Positions 1 through 6,298 of a stretch of 8,493 nt of DNA are shown here, piece by piece. The notes below the pieces were generated by a model, which had not been told where the DNA came from, did no database searches, and saw only the letters and a program-made list of their open reading frames with translations. This DNA comes from Bacillota bacterium (GTDB lineage: Bacteria; Bacillota_C; Negativicutes; Sporomusales; Sporomusaceae): contig JAEZQV010000152.1 in the NCBI GenBank assembly GCA_023441125.1, positions 1-8,493 of the forward strand, in the 5' to 3' direction. Each line of letters starts with the position of its first letter. The stretch's first letter is position 1. Position numbers and translations under genes: made by a program.

Positions 1-855
1 CCCCATACCATCGAGGTGGCCTCCATGTTTGCCATCATGACCCGGCTGGCGCCCACCGCCAAAGTGGAGCCGTTGACCAAGCTGAAGATATATAACGGAG
101 AAGAAATTGTTGAGAAGGGCTCCACCAAGAAAGTAGATATTACGGAGCTTAAGGAAGAAGCTCAGCGGGAAGGCATGAGCGGCATATCCACCCGCTTTAT
201 CATGAAAGCTATTGATACTACCTTGTCGGAGTCCGATCACAACTGCATCAATCCCATCGCGGTGCTGGACACCCTGGTAAAAGCCGTTAAGGAAATGGTT
301 ATTGCCGAGGATGAGAAAAAACGCTATCTGGGCCTCTTGCAGGACACTATTAAGAAGGAGTACAACCGGCTGCTGGAAAAAGAAGTGACCCGGGCCTTTA
401 TTCACGGCTATCAGGAACAGGCCGAGAGCTTGTTTAACAACTATCTTGACCATTCCGAAGCGTTCGTCAATGCCACCAAAATCAAAGACCAAAATACCGG
501 CGAGGAACTGGAGCCTGATGTCCGCTTCCTGCAGTCGATTGAGGAACAGATCGGCATAACCGGCACAGCGGCCCTGGGCTTCCGGCAGGATGTCACCTCT
601 TACATGTTTTCGCTGCTGCGCACCGGCGCCAGGATTGACTATAAAAGTTATGAACCGCTGAAAGAAGCCATCGAGAAAAAACTGACGGCATCGGTTAAGG
701 AACTGTCGCGGGTAGTGACCAAGGCTAAAGTGCGCGATAAGGACCAGGACGGCAAGTACAATGCCATGGTGGCGGAAATGACGCGGAACGGATACTGCAG
801 CCACTGCTGCAATGTCATTTTAAAATATGCGGCCAACAACCTCTGGAAGGACTAA
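1..855 (+). CDS. prkA: PrkA family AAA+ protein (serine kinase/protease), C-terminal part, 5' truncated
   Basis: The reading frame is open from the first base, so the gene begins outside the window; 284 residues are present, against roughly 630 for the family. The first visible residues (PHTIEVASMFAIMTRL) are the end of the AAA+ region, followed by the helical PrkA C-terminal domain. The tail carries a cysteine cluster, CSHCC, at nucleotides 796-810. PrkA was described as a serine kinase in Bacillus and E. coli (YeaG), and more recently as an ATP-dependent protease affecting sporulation; which activity applies here cannot be told, because the ATPase core is missing. It is followed after 31 bp by yhbH and then spoVR, the conserved gene order that supports the call. 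GTG or ATG codons near the left edge are internal, not starts. Confidence 0.93.
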   Translation, partial: PHTIEVASMFAIMTRLAPTAKVEPLTKLKIYNGEEIVEKGSTKKVDITELKEEAQREGMSGISTRFIMKAIDTTLSESDHNCINPIAVLDTLVKAVKEMVIAEDEKKRYLGLLQDTIKKEYNRLLEKEVTRAFIHGYQEQAESLFNNYLDHSEAFVNATKIKDQNTGEELEPDVRFLQSIEEQIGITGTAALGFRQDVTSYMFSLLRTGARIDYKSYEPLKEAIEKKLTASVKELSRVVTKAKVRDKDQDGKYNAMVAEMTRNGYCSHCCNVILKYAANNLWKD

Positions 856-886
856 GTTTTAACAAGGCGGAAAGCGGGGAGAAGCT

Positions 887-2077
887 GTGGCGATTTTTAA
901 AGACGCAAGTACCGGCGGCACCGACCGCTCCCAGTGGGACCGCAAGCGGCACCGCCAACTGGTGGAAGATGCCATTAAAAAGAATATCGGCGGTATTGTC
1001 GCCGAAGAGAGTATCATCGGCCAGAGCAAGGATAAAAAGATTAAAATACCTATCAAAGGACTCAAAGAATACCAGTTTATTTACGGCAATAACAACGGCG
1101 GCACCGGTTCCGGCAGCGGCTCTGAACAGCGCGGCCAGGTCATTGGCAAGACCGGACAGCAGGGGCAGCAGCCGGGGAACGGGCAGGCCGGCAGCGAACC
1201 GGGCGAAGATATTTATGAAACCGAGATTACCCTGGACGAATTGGTTGAGTACCTGTTTGAGGACTTAAACCTGCCGGACCTGGAACGCAAGAAATATTCC
1301 CAGATTGAAGCCGAGCGCAACTATAAGCGTTCAGGTTTTCAAAAAAAAGGCATCCCGCCGCGTCTGGCCAAAAAACGCACCGTGATCGAGAAGCTCAAGC
1401 GCCAGCAAACGGCGCTCCACAGTCTAGACCTGCCGGTTGGGGAAGCCGGGGACGGCCAGTCGGGCCGGATTCCTTTCCGCGAGGATGATTTGCGCTACTT
1501 CCGGGTGAAGCCGGAGCTGGACCGGCATTCCAATGCCGTAGTCATCTGCATCATGGACACGTCCGGTTCCATGGATCAGACGCGCAAATATCTGGCCCGC
1601 AGTTTTTTCTTCCTGCTGTACCAGTTTGTCCGCTATAAGTATGAACAGGTGGAAGTCGTCTTTATCGCTCATTCTACCGAGGCCAAGGAAGTGAGTGAGG
1701 ATGAGTTTTTCCACAAAGGCGAGTCCGGCGGCACCTACATTAGCAGCGGTTACGCCAAAGCCCTGGAGATCATTGAACAGCGCTATAATCCGGCGTTGTG
1801 GAATATTTACGCCTTTCATTGTTCGGACGGCGACAACTGGAATGACGATAATTCCAAGGCTATTGAACTGGCCGGGGAACTGTGCGGGCTGTGCAATCTG
1901 TTCGGCTACGGCGAGGTAGGCAGCAAATACTGGGGCAGCAGCATCATGAAGGCATACCAGCAACAGATCAGGGCCGACAACTTTATTGCCGCCACTATGG
2001 CCACCAAAGACGACATCTGGCCGGTTTTCAAAAAAATCCTGGAAAAGGACAGCGCAGGAGGCGAGGCCGATGACTGA
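887..2077 (+). CDS. yhbH: YhbH/DUF444 family protein with von Willebrand A-like domain
   Basis: This 396-residue protein is close to the usual length of the YeaH/YhbH family. The GTG start follows GGGGAGAAG (877-885) at normal spacing. A basic N-terminal segment is followed by a low-complexity Gly/Gln/Ser linker (about residues 67-107), an acidic/basic middle and a C-terminal VWA-like domain. The MIDAS metal site is readable: D224-x-S226-x-S228 in MDTSGSM, a Thr at 283 in GGTY, and D314 in SDGDNW. The molecular function is not established. The family is co-inherited with PrkA and SpoVR and is linked to sporulation in Bacillus and to starvation responses in enterobacteria (YeaG-YeaH). The gene sits between the other two and probably shares their transcript. 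Its stop lies inside the next gene, which suggests translational coupling. Confidence 0.95.
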   Translation: MAIFKDASTGGTDRSQWDRKRHRQLVEDAIKKNIGGIVAEESIIGQSKDKKIKIPIKGLKEYQFIYGNNNGGTGSGSGSEQRGQVIGKTGQQGQQPGNGQAGSEPGEDIYETEITLDELVEYLFEDLNLPDLERKKYSQIEAERNYKRSGFQKKGIPPRLAKKRTVIEKLKRQQTALHSLDLPVGEAGDGQSGRIPFREDDLRYFRVKPELDRHSNAVVICIMDTSGSMDQTRKYLARSFFFLLYQFVRYKYEQVEVVFIAHSTEAKEVSEDEFFHKGESGGTYISSGYAKALEIIEQRYNPALWNIYAFHCSDGDNWNDDNSKAIELAGELCGLCNLFGYGEVGSKYWGSSIMKAYQQQIRADNFIAATMATKDDIWPVFKKILEKDSAGGEADD

Positions 2078-3362
2078 CTATACACTGGCTGAACTGGCGG
2101 CGTGGAATGAAAAGATCGAGGCGAAAGTGCAGGCACTGGGCCTTGCGTGCTATGAACAGCATTTTGAAATCTGCAGCTATGAGGATATGCTGTGTTATGA
2201 GGCTTATGTTGGCATGCCGTCGCATTACCCGCACTGGAGCTTCGGCAAGGCGTATGAACGGCAGAAAACTTTCTATCAGTATAATTTGAGCGGGCTGCCT
2301 TATGAAATGGTCATTAACTCCGATCCCTGCCTGGCTTATCTCATGCGGGACAATACCCTCCTGCTGCAGATTCTGACTATGGCCCATGTCTACGGGCATA
2401 ATGATTTTTTCAAAAACAACCGCCTGTTTAAACGGGATACCCGGGCTGAACTGACCCTGGAGATGTTTAAGGCCCATGCCGACCGGGTGCGCGCTTATGT
2501 TGACGACCCCAGCATCGGACCGGAGAAAGTGGAACATATTCTGGATGCGGCGCATGCCCTGAAGTTCCAGGTAGCCCGCACCGGACCGGGCGAGGCGTGT
2601 TCCCGCCGGACGCTGGAGCGGGAAAAGCACGAAGCTGTACCGGCCCGGATCAAGCATGATTTACTGGCTTTTCTGGGTGAGAAGGGCCAACTGACCGACT
2701 GGGAACGCGACCTGGTTAATATCGTCCATGCAGAAAGCCTGTACTTTATCCCGCAGATCGAGACCAAAATTATGAATGAAGGCTGGGCCAGCTACTGCCA
2801 TTACCAGATTTTAAAACAGCTTGATCTGCCGCAGGGGTTGTACCTGGAGTTTCTGCAGCGGCACAACCTGGTAGTAAGGCCCCACCCGCAGCGGCTGAAT
2901 CCGTATTTTGTCGGTTTTAAACTGTTCGAGTATCTTGACGAAACGCTGGGACGGGAAAAAATCATGGCTATCCGGGCGGAAGAGCGGGATCAGTCGTTTA
3001 TCAGACGCTATCTCAACCTGGAGCTGTGCCGGGAGATGAACCTGTTTGCTTATGATGCCGAAGACGATTATATCGTTGTGTCCGAAGTGGCCGACGACGC
3101 CGGCTGGAAGGCCATTCGCGACCAGTTGGCCAATTCGGTTGGTCTGGGCGGCATTCCGGCCATTAGCCCGCAGGAAGTGGACAAAGGTGAATTGATCCTG
3201 GAACATGATTTTGACGGGCGCGAACTCGAGCTTGAATACGCCCAAGCAACGATTAAATATGTCGCCAGGCTGTGGGGCGGCGGCGTTAAAATTCGGACCA
3301 GGCTGGACGGTAAAGCTAAGGTGATAACCTGCAATCAATATCAGGAGATCATCATTACCTGA
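2070..3362 (+). CDS. spoVR: SpoVR family protein (spore cortex formation)
   Basis: The ATG at 2070 is chosen because AGGAGG lies 8 bases upstream (2056-2061) and the protein then begins MTDYTLAELAAWNEKI, as expected for the family. A longer in-frame ORF from 1986 would run through coding sequence of yhbH and has no ribosome binding site. The protein has 430 residues, slightly shorter than SpoVR of Bacillus or YcgB of E. coli. Characteristic blocks are H106-VYG-H110-NDFF, then a segment ending M235-NEGWASYCH with E237 and H244. SpoVR is needed for normal spore cortex in Bacillus, but its biochemical activity is unknown. The start overlaps the yhbH stop by 8 bases, and a hairpin begins 31 bases after the stop, so this is the last gene of the operon. 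Confidence 0.95.
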   Translation: MTDYTLAELAAWNEKIEAKVQALGLACYEQHFEICSYEDMLCYEAYVGMPSHYPHWSFGKAYERQKTFYQYNLSGLPYEMVINSDPCLAYLMRDNTLLLQILTMAHVYGHNDFFKNNRLFKRDTRAELTLEMFKAHADRVRAYVDDPSIGPEKVEHILDAAHALKFQVARTGPGEACSRRTLEREKHEAVPARIKHDLLAFLGEKGQLTDWERDLVNIVHAESLYFIPQIETKIMNEGWASYCHYQILKQLDLPQGLYLEFLQRHNLVVRPHPQRLNPYFVGFKLFEYLDETLGREKIMAIRAEERDQSFIRRYLNLELCREMNLFAYDAEDDYIVVSEVADDAGWKAIRDQLANSVGLGGIPAISPQEVDKGELILEHDFDGRELELEYAQATIKYVARLWGGGVKIRTRLDGKAKVITCNQYQEIIIT

Positions 3363-3393
3363 CTAGCAGCGATACCCGTTTGGGGCGACAGAA

Positions 3394-3433
3394 AAACAAC
3401 CTGCACTTGGCTTGCGAGCCGTGCAGGTTGTTT
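3394..3433. terminator. Bidirectional intrinsic terminator between spoVR and the csoR unit
   Basis: A 13-bp arm AAACAACCTGCAC (3394-3406) pairs perfectly with GTGCAGGTTGTTT (3421-3433). An inner GGCT/AGCC stem closes on a TGCG loop, with a two-base TT bulge at 3407-3408. Read on the minus strand, the stem runs into five T residues (plus-strand A at 3392-3396), a good U-tract. On the plus strand only the TTGTTT at the end of the stem is available, so termination there may be weaker. It lies 31 bases after spoVR and about 40 bases after the minus-strand small gene, exactly between two converging units. Confidence 0.85.
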
Positions 3434-3474
3434 ACATAGTATCATAGTTGGCATGTAGTTTGGTAAGCATGCTG

Positions 3475-3657
3475 CTATTTTTTGTCATGCAAGCCAAAGC
3501 AGCGCCGGAAAAATTTATAACAGGCCAGTATAAGTGCGGGCAGCAGTGGGGCAACAAACGGTAAATAACTGGCAAAGGTTCTTACTACAATGCCCGAATG
3601 GGCAGAGCAAACAGCCGGAATACCGAGCAGGCTAAGGAGTGTTATTAATAATCGCAT
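3475..3657 (-). CDS. Small membrane or exported protein (60 aa) downstream of csoR
   Basis: I do not recognise a family. The start codon is preceded on the minus strand by AAGAGGTG at correct spacing, and it lies only 22 bases after the csoR stop, so it is very likely translated from the csoR message. The N-terminus (MRLLITLLSLLGIPAVCSA) looks like a signal peptide or first membrane helix. A second hydrophobic stretch (LPFVAPLLPALILACYKFF) is followed by a basic tail, RRCFGLHDKK. If a signal peptidase cut after CSA, the mature protein would start with His-Ser-Gly; this is speculative. Three cysteines and two histidines in 60 residues, next to a metal-type repressor, would suit metal handling in the envelope, but nothing in the sequence proves that. 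The bidirectional hairpin follows it. Confidence 0.7.
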   Translation of the reverse strand: MRLLITLLSLLGIPAVCSAHSGIVVRTFASYLPFVAPLLPALILACYKFFRRCFGLHDKK

Positions 3658-3679
3658 TACAACACCTCTTGAAAAAAAA

Positions 3680-3955
3680 TTACCCCATGTAACGGTCCAG
3701 GGCTTTTTGCAGTTTCTTTAACACTTCGGTTTGATCTTCGCCACCGGCAGTGTGCACCAGGCAATGTTCAATATGATCTTTTAAGATCAGTTTGGCGGTA
3801 TTATCCATGGCTTTGCGGATAGCCGCCATCTGTACCAGGACTTCCGGACAGTCGCGGCCTTCGGCGACCATCCGCTTGACTGCGGCGACATGGCCCTCAA
3901 TCCTGGCCAGTCTGTTAAGTACCTGCTTGTGGCTGGTGTGAATATGCTCTTCCAT
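3680..3955 (-). CDS. csoR: CsoR/FrmR/RcnR (DUF156) family metal-sensitive repressor
   Basis: This 91-residue all-helical repressor has the family core RLARIEGHVAAVKRMV followed by C36, H61 and C65. These are the same positions as the Cu(I) ligands of Mycobacterium tuberculosis CsoR (the x-C-H-C fingerprint), which argues for copper rather than nickel/cobalt (RcnR) or formaldehyde (FrmR). Extra histidines at 4, 6 and 9 and at 64 and 68 could modify metal preference. Residues 35 and 81, Tyr and Glu in the Mtb second shell, are Asp and Lys here by simple numbering. The start is fixed by AAGGAGGG (plus 3960-3967) just upstream. The gene is likely autoregulated through the palindrome embedded in its own promoter. 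It is co-transcribed with the 60-aa protein; no copper pump or chaperone gene is visible. The family call is firm; the metal is inferred. Confidence 0.93.
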   Translation of the reverse strand: MEEHIHTSHKQVLNRLARIEGHVAAVKRMVAEGRDCPEVLVQMAAIRKAMDNTAKLILKDHIEHCLVHTAGGEDQTEVLKKLQKALDRYMG

Positions 3956-3972
3956 GATACCCTCCTTTTTCC

Positions 3973-4001
3973 ATCATATCCCCCCGTGGGGGATATGTCA
4001 A
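3973..4001 (-). promoter_or_regulatory. Sigma-70 type promoter of csoR
   Basis: On the minus strand there is a perfect -35 TTGACA (plus 3996-4001), a 17-base spacer and a -10 TATGAT (plus 3973-3978). Transcription should start near 3966-3967, which is at the first bases of the Shine-Dalgarno sequence AAGGAGGG, so the leader would be only about 11-12 nucleotides. The spacer is filled by the operator palindrome. Confidence 0.88.
3975..3997. promoter_or_regulatory. Probable CsoR operator palindrome
   Basis: Perfect 10-bp inverted arms CATATCCCCC (3975-3984) and GGGGGATATG (3988-3997) flank a three-base centre CGT. G/C tracts flanked by AT-rich ends are the known style of CsoR-family DNA sites. 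The palindrome covers the whole promoter spacer and overlaps both the -10 and the -35 hexamers, so a bound repressor would block polymerase directly. Confidence 0.87.
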
Positions 4002-4089
4002 GCAGGAAATGAAACTAAGCGTAAAAATGCAGGACGCAGTGCTTACAATACAGCGCCGCAGGCGTTTAACCTCGTACGCTCTGTTTCTG

Positions 4090-4118
4090 TTGTTTGGTAA
4101 GATTAGAAATGATAGAAT
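4090..4118 (+). promoter_or_regulatory. Probable sigma-70 promoter for the activator gene
   Basis: TTGTTT (4090-4095) and TAGAAT (4113-4118) are separated by 17 bases, a fair match to the housekeeping consensus. A start near 4125 would place AGGAG and the ATG of the 39-codon ORF about 10-17 bases downstream. No better promoter was seen between csoR and the activator gene. Confidence 0.5.
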
Positions 4119-4141
4119 AAGAGCATATATAAACAGGAGTA

Positions 4142-4261
4142 ATGAACTTTAACCGCCCTGCAGGCGGTTTTCTATTAGAAACCTTGCAGGAGTTGAACCG
4201 GATGACAGGTATGATGCAGTCAGGCTTACGGGAGCTGGTGAAGAAAACAAATGGACTATAA
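4142..4261 (+). CDS. Possible 39-aa small protein or leader peptide upstream of the activator
   Basis: ATG at 4142 opens a 39-codon frame that ends with TAA at 4259-4261, overlapping the activator start at 4251 by 11 bases. AGGAG (4135-4139) precedes it, though only two bases separate the motif from the ATG, which is short. The predicted peptide begins MNFNRPAGGFLLETLQELNR and ends KKTNGL; I recognise no family. A candidate promoter sits just upstream. The overlap would couple its translation to that of the activator, whose own ribosome binding site is weak. It may be a regulatory leader, a real small protein, or chance; codons 4-10 lie inside the hairpin at 4151-4169. Confidence 0.42.
   Translation: MNFNRPAGGFLLETLQELNRMTGMMQSGLRELVKKTNGL
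4151..4174 (+). terminator. GC-rich hairpin with short T-run in the activator leader
   Basis: AACCGCC (4151-4157) and GGCGGTT (4163-4169) form a 7-bp perfect stem around a CTGCA loop, followed by a T-rich tail that includes TTTTC. In shape it is an intrinsic terminator, but no plus-strand gene upstream of it is visible after spoVR. It would therefore act on the activator transcript itself, as an attenuator, unless it merely lies inside the small ORF. Confidence 0.45.
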
Positions 4262-6176
4262 AATTTGTATGATTGCTCCCTTTCCCAATTTGGCGCGAAC
4301 TACTGAAGTTGTACTTCAGGAAAGAGCTTCTGAACTCAATGTCAATGTGCAGATTGCTATTGGCGATTCCCGGGATGGGGTGGAACGGGCCCTGCAGGCG
4401 GTGGAACGCGGCGCAGAGGTGTTGATTAGCCGCGGCGGGACAGCCGTGGCAATTGCTTCACAAATTGCCACAGTGCCTGTGGTGGAAATACAGGTTACCG
4501 CTGTGGATGTGTTTCATGCCATAAAAGAGGCCGGCGTTGACCCCAAAATTATTGGTATTGCGGGTTTTCGCAGCGTGATTTACGAGTGTGAGCGCCTTGG
4601 TGATTTGCTGGGTGTCTCTATCCATGTAATACCACTTGATAATATGGCGGAAACAGCTGATAAAATTGCTTTTGCCGCCAGCAAGGGGATAAAAGTAGTA
4701 ATCGGTGACGCTAACTCGGTTATTATTGCGCGTGAAATGGGGCTCGGCGGTTATGTAATTGAATCAGGCAAAGACGCGGTGTACAAGGCAATCAAAGAAG
4801 CTGAACTGGTGGCTGCCGTGCGCCGGCGGGAACAGGAGCGGGCAGAGCTTTTGCGTACGATTGTCGATTCGTCCACCGATGGCATTGTCGCTATCGATAC
4901 AGACAATCGCATTACTTTTTTCAACCCAACCGCCTGTGGAATTTTCCGGGTGAAAAGCGCCAATGTGATCGGACGGCCGGTAAGAGAGGTAATGCTTAAT
5001 ACCCGTCTGCCGGAAGTACTCGCCAGTGGCATACCCAATATAGGCGAAATACAGCATATCGGTCATAAAGTACTGGCTACCAAACGGATTCCGATAAAAA
5101 TTAAGAATAAAGTGGTTGGGGCTATTGCCAATTTCCAGGATGTCACTCAGCTTCAGCAATTCGAACAAACGATACGGCAAAAACTGCATGAAAAAGGTTT
5201 GGTGGCCAAAGTTGACCTTGCGCAGATCATTGGCAAATCGGCAGTATTGCAGGCTGCCAAGCGTCAAGTTCGCCGTTATGCCGCCTCTGACTCTACTGTT
5301 CTCATCACCGGCGAATCCGGCACAGGTAAGGAAATGTTCGCCCAGAGTATTCATCAATTGAGTAACCGGGTCAAGAGTCCTTTTGTCGCCATTAACTGCG
5401 CCGCCTTACCGGAGACATTGCTGGAGAGCGAACTGATGGGCTATGAGGAAGGCGCGTTTACCGGGGCGAAGAAAGGCGGTAAACAGGGACTGTTTGAATT
5501 AGCGCATGGCGGAACCATATTCCTTGATGAAATAGGCGAATTGCCGCTCGCCCTGCAAGCGCGCTTATTGCGGGTACTGCAGGAGAAAGAGGTAATGCGC
5601 CTGGGCGGGCATAAGGTGACGCCTGTTGATGTCAGAATCATTGCGGCAACTAACCAGAACCTGATAGAACTTGTGGCGCATAAAGAGTTCCGTGCCGACT
5701 TGTATTACAGACTCAACATTTTGCGCTTGCATCTTCCACCTTTGCGTAACAGATATGGTGATATTCCCTTGTTAGCAGAGCACTTTTTGCGTAAGCTGAG
5801 CAATCAGGACACGGCCGTAAAAAAATTAAGCGAGGCTGCGATCAGCTTTCTGGAAAGCCTGCCCTGGCCGGGGAATATCCGGGAACTGGCCAACATTCTG
5901 GAAAGGACAATGGTATTGTCAGACTCTGATGCAATCAGCGCCGATGATATCAAAGAACTATACAGATGTGATTTGCACTCTGATTATGCCAGCGACTATC
6001 CAGGCTTGGCAATTAACAGTGCAGTTGCTGCTGAACCTGTCAAACTTGAAGATGTTAAGCAGGATATGATCGAACAAATTCTAAGGGAAGAGGATTTTAA
6101 TTACACTCGCACCGCTAAGCGCTTGGGAATAAGCCGGACAACCCTGTGGCGCAGAATGCAAAAGCAAAGCAAATAA
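4251..6176 (+). CDS. Sigma-54-dependent transcriptional activator with PrpR_N sensor, PAS, AAA+ and Fis HTH
   Basis: This 641-residue enhancer-binding protein opens with a PrpR-type N-terminal domain (about residues 1-190), a periplasmic-binding-protein-like fold that in PrpR binds a small ligand. A PAS domain (about 200-310: IVDSSTDGIVAIDTDNRITFFN) and the AAA+ domain (about 322-555) follow. Readable motifs are Walker A GESGTGKE (354-361), the sigma-54 contact loop GAFTGA (401-406), Walker B GGTIFLDE (420-427) and arginine-finger candidates in FRADLYYRL (480-488). The C-terminus is a Fis-type helix-turn-helix, NYTRTAKRLGISRTTLWRRM, from residue 617. All residues for ATP hydrolysis and sigma-54 contact appear intact. 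It is cytosolic and probably activates the adjacent uxaB-uxaA operon, which has a -24/-12 promoter 160-175 bases after this stop. The ligand is unknown; a hexuronate intermediate is a guess. The ATG has only a weak GGTG upstream, suggesting coupling to the small ORF. Confidence 0.95.
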   Translation: MDYKICMIAPFPNLARTTEVVLQERASELNVNVQIAIGDSRDGVERALQAVERGAEVLISRGGTAVAIASQIATVPVVEIQVTAVDVFHAIKEAGVDPKIIGIAGFRSVIYECERLGDLLGVSIHVIPLDNMAETADKIAFAASKGIKVVIGDANSVIIAREMGLGGYVIESGKDAVYKAIKEAELVAAVRRREQERAELLRTIVDSSTDGIVAIDTDNRITFFNPTACGIFRVKSANVIGRPVREVMLNTRLPEVLASGIPNIGEIQHIGHKVLATKRIPIKIKNKVVGAIANFQDVTQLQQFEQTIRQKLHEKGLVAKVDLAQIIGKSAVLQAAKRQVRRYAASDSTVLITGESGTGKEMFAQSIHQLSNRVKSPFVAINCAALPETLLESELMGYEEGAFTGAKKGGKQGLFELAHGGTIFLDEIGELPLALQARLLRVLQEKEVMRLGGHKVTPVDVRIIAATNQNLIELVAHKEFRADLYYRLNILRLHLPPLRNRYGDIPLLAEHFLRKLSNQDTAVKKLSEAAISFLESLPWPGNIRELANILERTMVLSDSDAISADDIKELYRCDLHSDYASDYPGLAINSAVAAEPVKLEDVKQDMIEQILREEDFNYTRTAKRLGISRTTLWRRMQKQSK

Positions 6177-6223
6177 AATAGACTTAGCTGCAGGCGGGAG
6201 GTAATCCTATCTGAAGGGTAGGC

Positions 6224-6244
6224 GTTGAACAGCGTTGTTTCAAC
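6224..6244. repeat. Short inverted repeat, possible auxiliary activator half-sites
   Basis: GTTGAA (6224-6229) and TTCAAC (6239-6244) are inverted 6-bp arms separated by nine bases. They abut the larger palindrome and share its TTCAA/TTGAA elements. The site is weak on its own and is recorded because tandem sites are usual for sigma-54 activators. Confidence 0.3.
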
Positions 6245-6286
6245 TGGTTCAAAAGGCAACAAATTTTGTTGCACTTTGAACCAGTT
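6242..6286. promoter_or_regulatory. 45-bp interrupted palindrome: candidate activator binding site (UAS)
   Basis: The sequence is symmetric about 6264. Outer arms AACTGGTTCAAA (6242-6253) and TTTGAACCAGTT (6275-6286), and inner arms GCAACAAA (6256-6263) and TTTGTTGC (6265-6272), are all perfect; only two base pairs between the arms mismatch. Its centre is about 100 bases upstream of the expected sigma-54 start site, the usual distance for an enhancer. The neighbouring gene encodes the sort of dimeric Fis-HTH protein that binds such palindromes. Binding is inferred, not shown. Confidence 0.6.
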
Positions 6287-6294
6287 TTATTTTT
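6242..6294 (+). terminator. Probable intrinsic terminator of the activator gene
   Basis: The same palindrome, read as RNA, folds into a long hairpin ending AACCAG, followed directly by the tract TTTTATTTTT (6285-6294). It starts 66 bases after the activator stop. The stem is AT-rich for a terminator but long. One element may thus end the activator transcript and bind the activator protein. Confidence 0.6.
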
Positions 6295-6298
6295 GGAC

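Noticed and set aside
1424..1963. Long minus-strand ORF opposite yhbH
   Set aside because: It is antisense to a gene with clear family motifs, has no convincing ribosome binding site, and encodes no recognisable domain.
1986..2069. N-terminal extension of SpoVR
   Set aside because: These codons overlap yhbH in another frame and lack a ribosome binding site; the ATG at 2070 has AGGAGG at proper distance and a family-like N-terminus.
2028..2657. 209-codon minus-strand ORF opposite spoVR
   Set aside because: It is a shadow of the spoVR codons; the plus strand has the conserved protein.
3450..3464. TGGCATGTAGTTTGG as a sigma-54 promoter
   Set aside because: The -12 element reads TTGG instead of TTGC, and it points into the 3' end of an oppositely oriented gene.
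4016..4045. TAAGC ... GCTTA inverted repeat
   Set aside because: Five-base arms over 30 bases are expected by chance in an intergenic region of this size.
4054..4067. CGCC-GCA-GGCG-TTT as a terminator
   Set aside because: The stem is only four base pairs, has three T residues, and no gene end lies before it.
4764..5357. Minus-strand ORF opposite the activator
   Set aside because: It overlaps the PrpR_N/PAS coding region completely and shows no family signal.
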